DNA of 64,000 bases from contig NZ_JAPVLU010000001.1 of the NCBI RefSeq assembly GCF_027158205.1, positions 62,001-126,000 of the forward strand, given 5' to 3'. The translations under genes and the position numbers were made by a program. The notes under the pieces are model-generated. The model worked only from the letters and a program-made list of their open reading frames with translations, did no database searches and was not told the DNA's origin. This stretch comes from Streptomyces sp. H39-S7 (GTDB lineage: Bacteria > Actinomycetota > Actinomycetes > Streptomycetales > Streptomycetaceae). Positions 63,177 to 64,000 of the stretch are shown piece after piece (the first letter of the stretch is position 1; each line of letters opens with the position of its first letter).

Positions 63177-64000
63177 TCGCGAACATCGTCAAGCCCGGCT
63201 CCAAAACCCGAGGCGTGCTGAACTACCTCTACGACACCAAACGCGCCAACGACCACACCGACCCCCACCTCGTAGCGTCGTGGGACGGCTTCGCCCCCGA
63301 CCCCGGCCGGGAGCCGGATGCCACCCTCGCCCAGCTGACCACCGCCCTCGACCTGCGCGTGAAGCAAGCCGGAGAGCGCGCCCCCAAGAACCACGTGTGG
63401 CACTGCTCGATCCGGGCCGCGCCCGAAGACCGGACGCTGTCGGACGCCGAGTGGGCCACGGTCGCCCGCCGGGTACTGAACGCCACCGGCATCGCCCCGG
63501 CCGGCGACCCTGACGCCTGCCGCTGGGTCGCCGTCCGCCACGCCGATGACCACATCCACATTGTCGCCACCAAGGTCCGAGGCGACCTCACCCCGCCCCG
63601 CAACTGGAACGACTACCTGCGCGCCGACAAGGAACTGGCCGCCATCGAGAAGGAATACGGCCTACGACAGGTCCCGCGCGGCGATCGCACGGCCGCCAAA
63701 CGCCCCACCCGCGCCGAGCAGGAAAAGGCCCGCCGAACCGGACATACCACCACGGCCCGAGAACACTTGCGGACCACCGTCCGCACCGCCGTCTCAGCCG
63801 CCACCAGCACCGAAGAGTTCTTCCGCCTCCTCACCGGCGCCGGCGTCCTCGTGGACATCCAGTACTTCCCTTCGGGCGACATCCACGGATACAAGACCGC
63901 CCTCGAAAGCGACACCAACAAGGACGGCCAGCCCGTCTGGTTCTCCGGCTCGACGCTCGCCCCCGACCTGTCCTACCCAAAGATCGCCGAGCGCCTCGCC
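63173..64000 (+). CDS. Relaxase/mobilisation nuclease, N-terminal part (3' end outside window)
   Basis: First 276 residues of a MobA/VirD2-type relaxase (MobP-like). Start TTG gives MIANIVKPGSKTRGVLNYLY with likely catalytic Tyr, and HADDHIHI (H123, H127, H129) is the metal-binding three-His motif of relaxases. The frame stays open to base 64000. It nicks oriT and pilots DNA during conjugative transfer. Confidence 0.9.
   Translation, partial: MIANIVKPGSKTRGVLNYLYDTKRANDHTDPHLVASWDGFAPDPGREPDATLAQLTTALDLRVKQAGERAPKNHVWHCSIRAAPEDRTLSDAEWATVARRVLNATGIAPAGDPDACRWVAVRHADDHIHIVATKVRGDLTPPRNWNDYLRADKELAAIEKEYGLRQVPRGDRTAAKRPTRAEQEKARRTGHTTTAREHLRTTVRTAVSAATSTEEFFRLLTGAGVLVDIQYFPSGDIHGYKTALESDTNKDGQPVWFSGSTLAPDLSYPKIAERLA

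Larger units (their letters stand above)
54536..64000. mobile_element. Integrative mobilisable element next to tRNA-Gly (right end outside window)
   Basis: Integrase, excisionase, XRE regulator, DUF3631 ATPase, DUF2637 protein, MobC and relaxase, plus cargo (DCL protein, XRE-ImmA/IrrE unit), form a contiguous block after tRNA-Gly. No FtsK-type or type IV transfer gene is visible in the window, so transfer may be by mobilisation. The att duplicate of the tRNA 3' end, if any, lies beyond 64000. Confidence 0.8.

Overview
The window is very GC-rich, uses codons ending in G or C, has many GTG starts, and carries gene families typical of Streptomyces: a Wbl regulator, XRE-DUF5753/DUF397 pairs, Actinobacterial holin-X, DUF3151/DUF3152/DUF2617, and HspR/HAIR heat-shock control. 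It is most likely a Streptomyces chromosome segment. No database search was possible, so family calls rest on motifs, length and context.

Layout. (1) 1-31 kb is mainly core chromosome: the end of acetyl-CoA synthetase, an NhaA antiporter, a MarP-like membrane protease, a CoA-type NUDIX hydrolase and endonuclease III, the cAMP receptor protein Crp, a NarL-type two-component pair, a tryptophan-to-anthranilate kynurenine operon (kynA, kynU, formamidase-like hydrolase), fructose-bisphosphate aldolase, pyrE, a membrane-linked spermidine synthase-like protein, an aminotransferase, a GAF-ANTAR protein, a PIG-V-like glycosyltransferase and clpB. A WhiJ-type set (XRE-DUF5753, DUF397, anti-sigma-like ATPase) follows.

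(2) 31.6-43.9 kb holds regulators (XRE, a Wbl protein, a zinc-ribbon protein, a small HTH protein) and then a complete non-contractile (siphovirus/lambda-type) tail module in canonical order: tail terminator, tail tube, tail assembly chaperone with a programmed -1 frameshift at GGGGGAA, tape measure, distal tail protein, large tail-tip protein, possible receptor-binding protein, endolysin amidase and holin-like proteins. There are no terminase, portal, capsid, integrase or sheath genes. This is best read as an F-type tailocin-like particle or a domesticated tail module, lying between two HspR-controlled loci (clpB and dnaK). It is the main candidate for an unusual system.

(3) 43.9-54.5 kb returns to core genes: the dnaK-grpE-dnaJ-hspR operon with two HAIR operators, an EtfD-like membrane iron-sulfur reductase, a DsbA-like lipoprotein, a Yip1-like membrane protein, a phosphoribosyltransferase and dcd, ending at tRNA-Gly(CCC).

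(4) From the tRNA to the window end is an integrative mobilisable element: a DCL/DUF3223 protein, a two-gene unit of an unknown protein plus an XRE-ImmA/IrrE protease, tyrosine integrase, excisionase, XRE regulator, a DUF3631 ATPase, an iteron-like repeat cluster, a DUF2637 membrane protein, MobC and the start of a relaxase. Its right end is outside the window.
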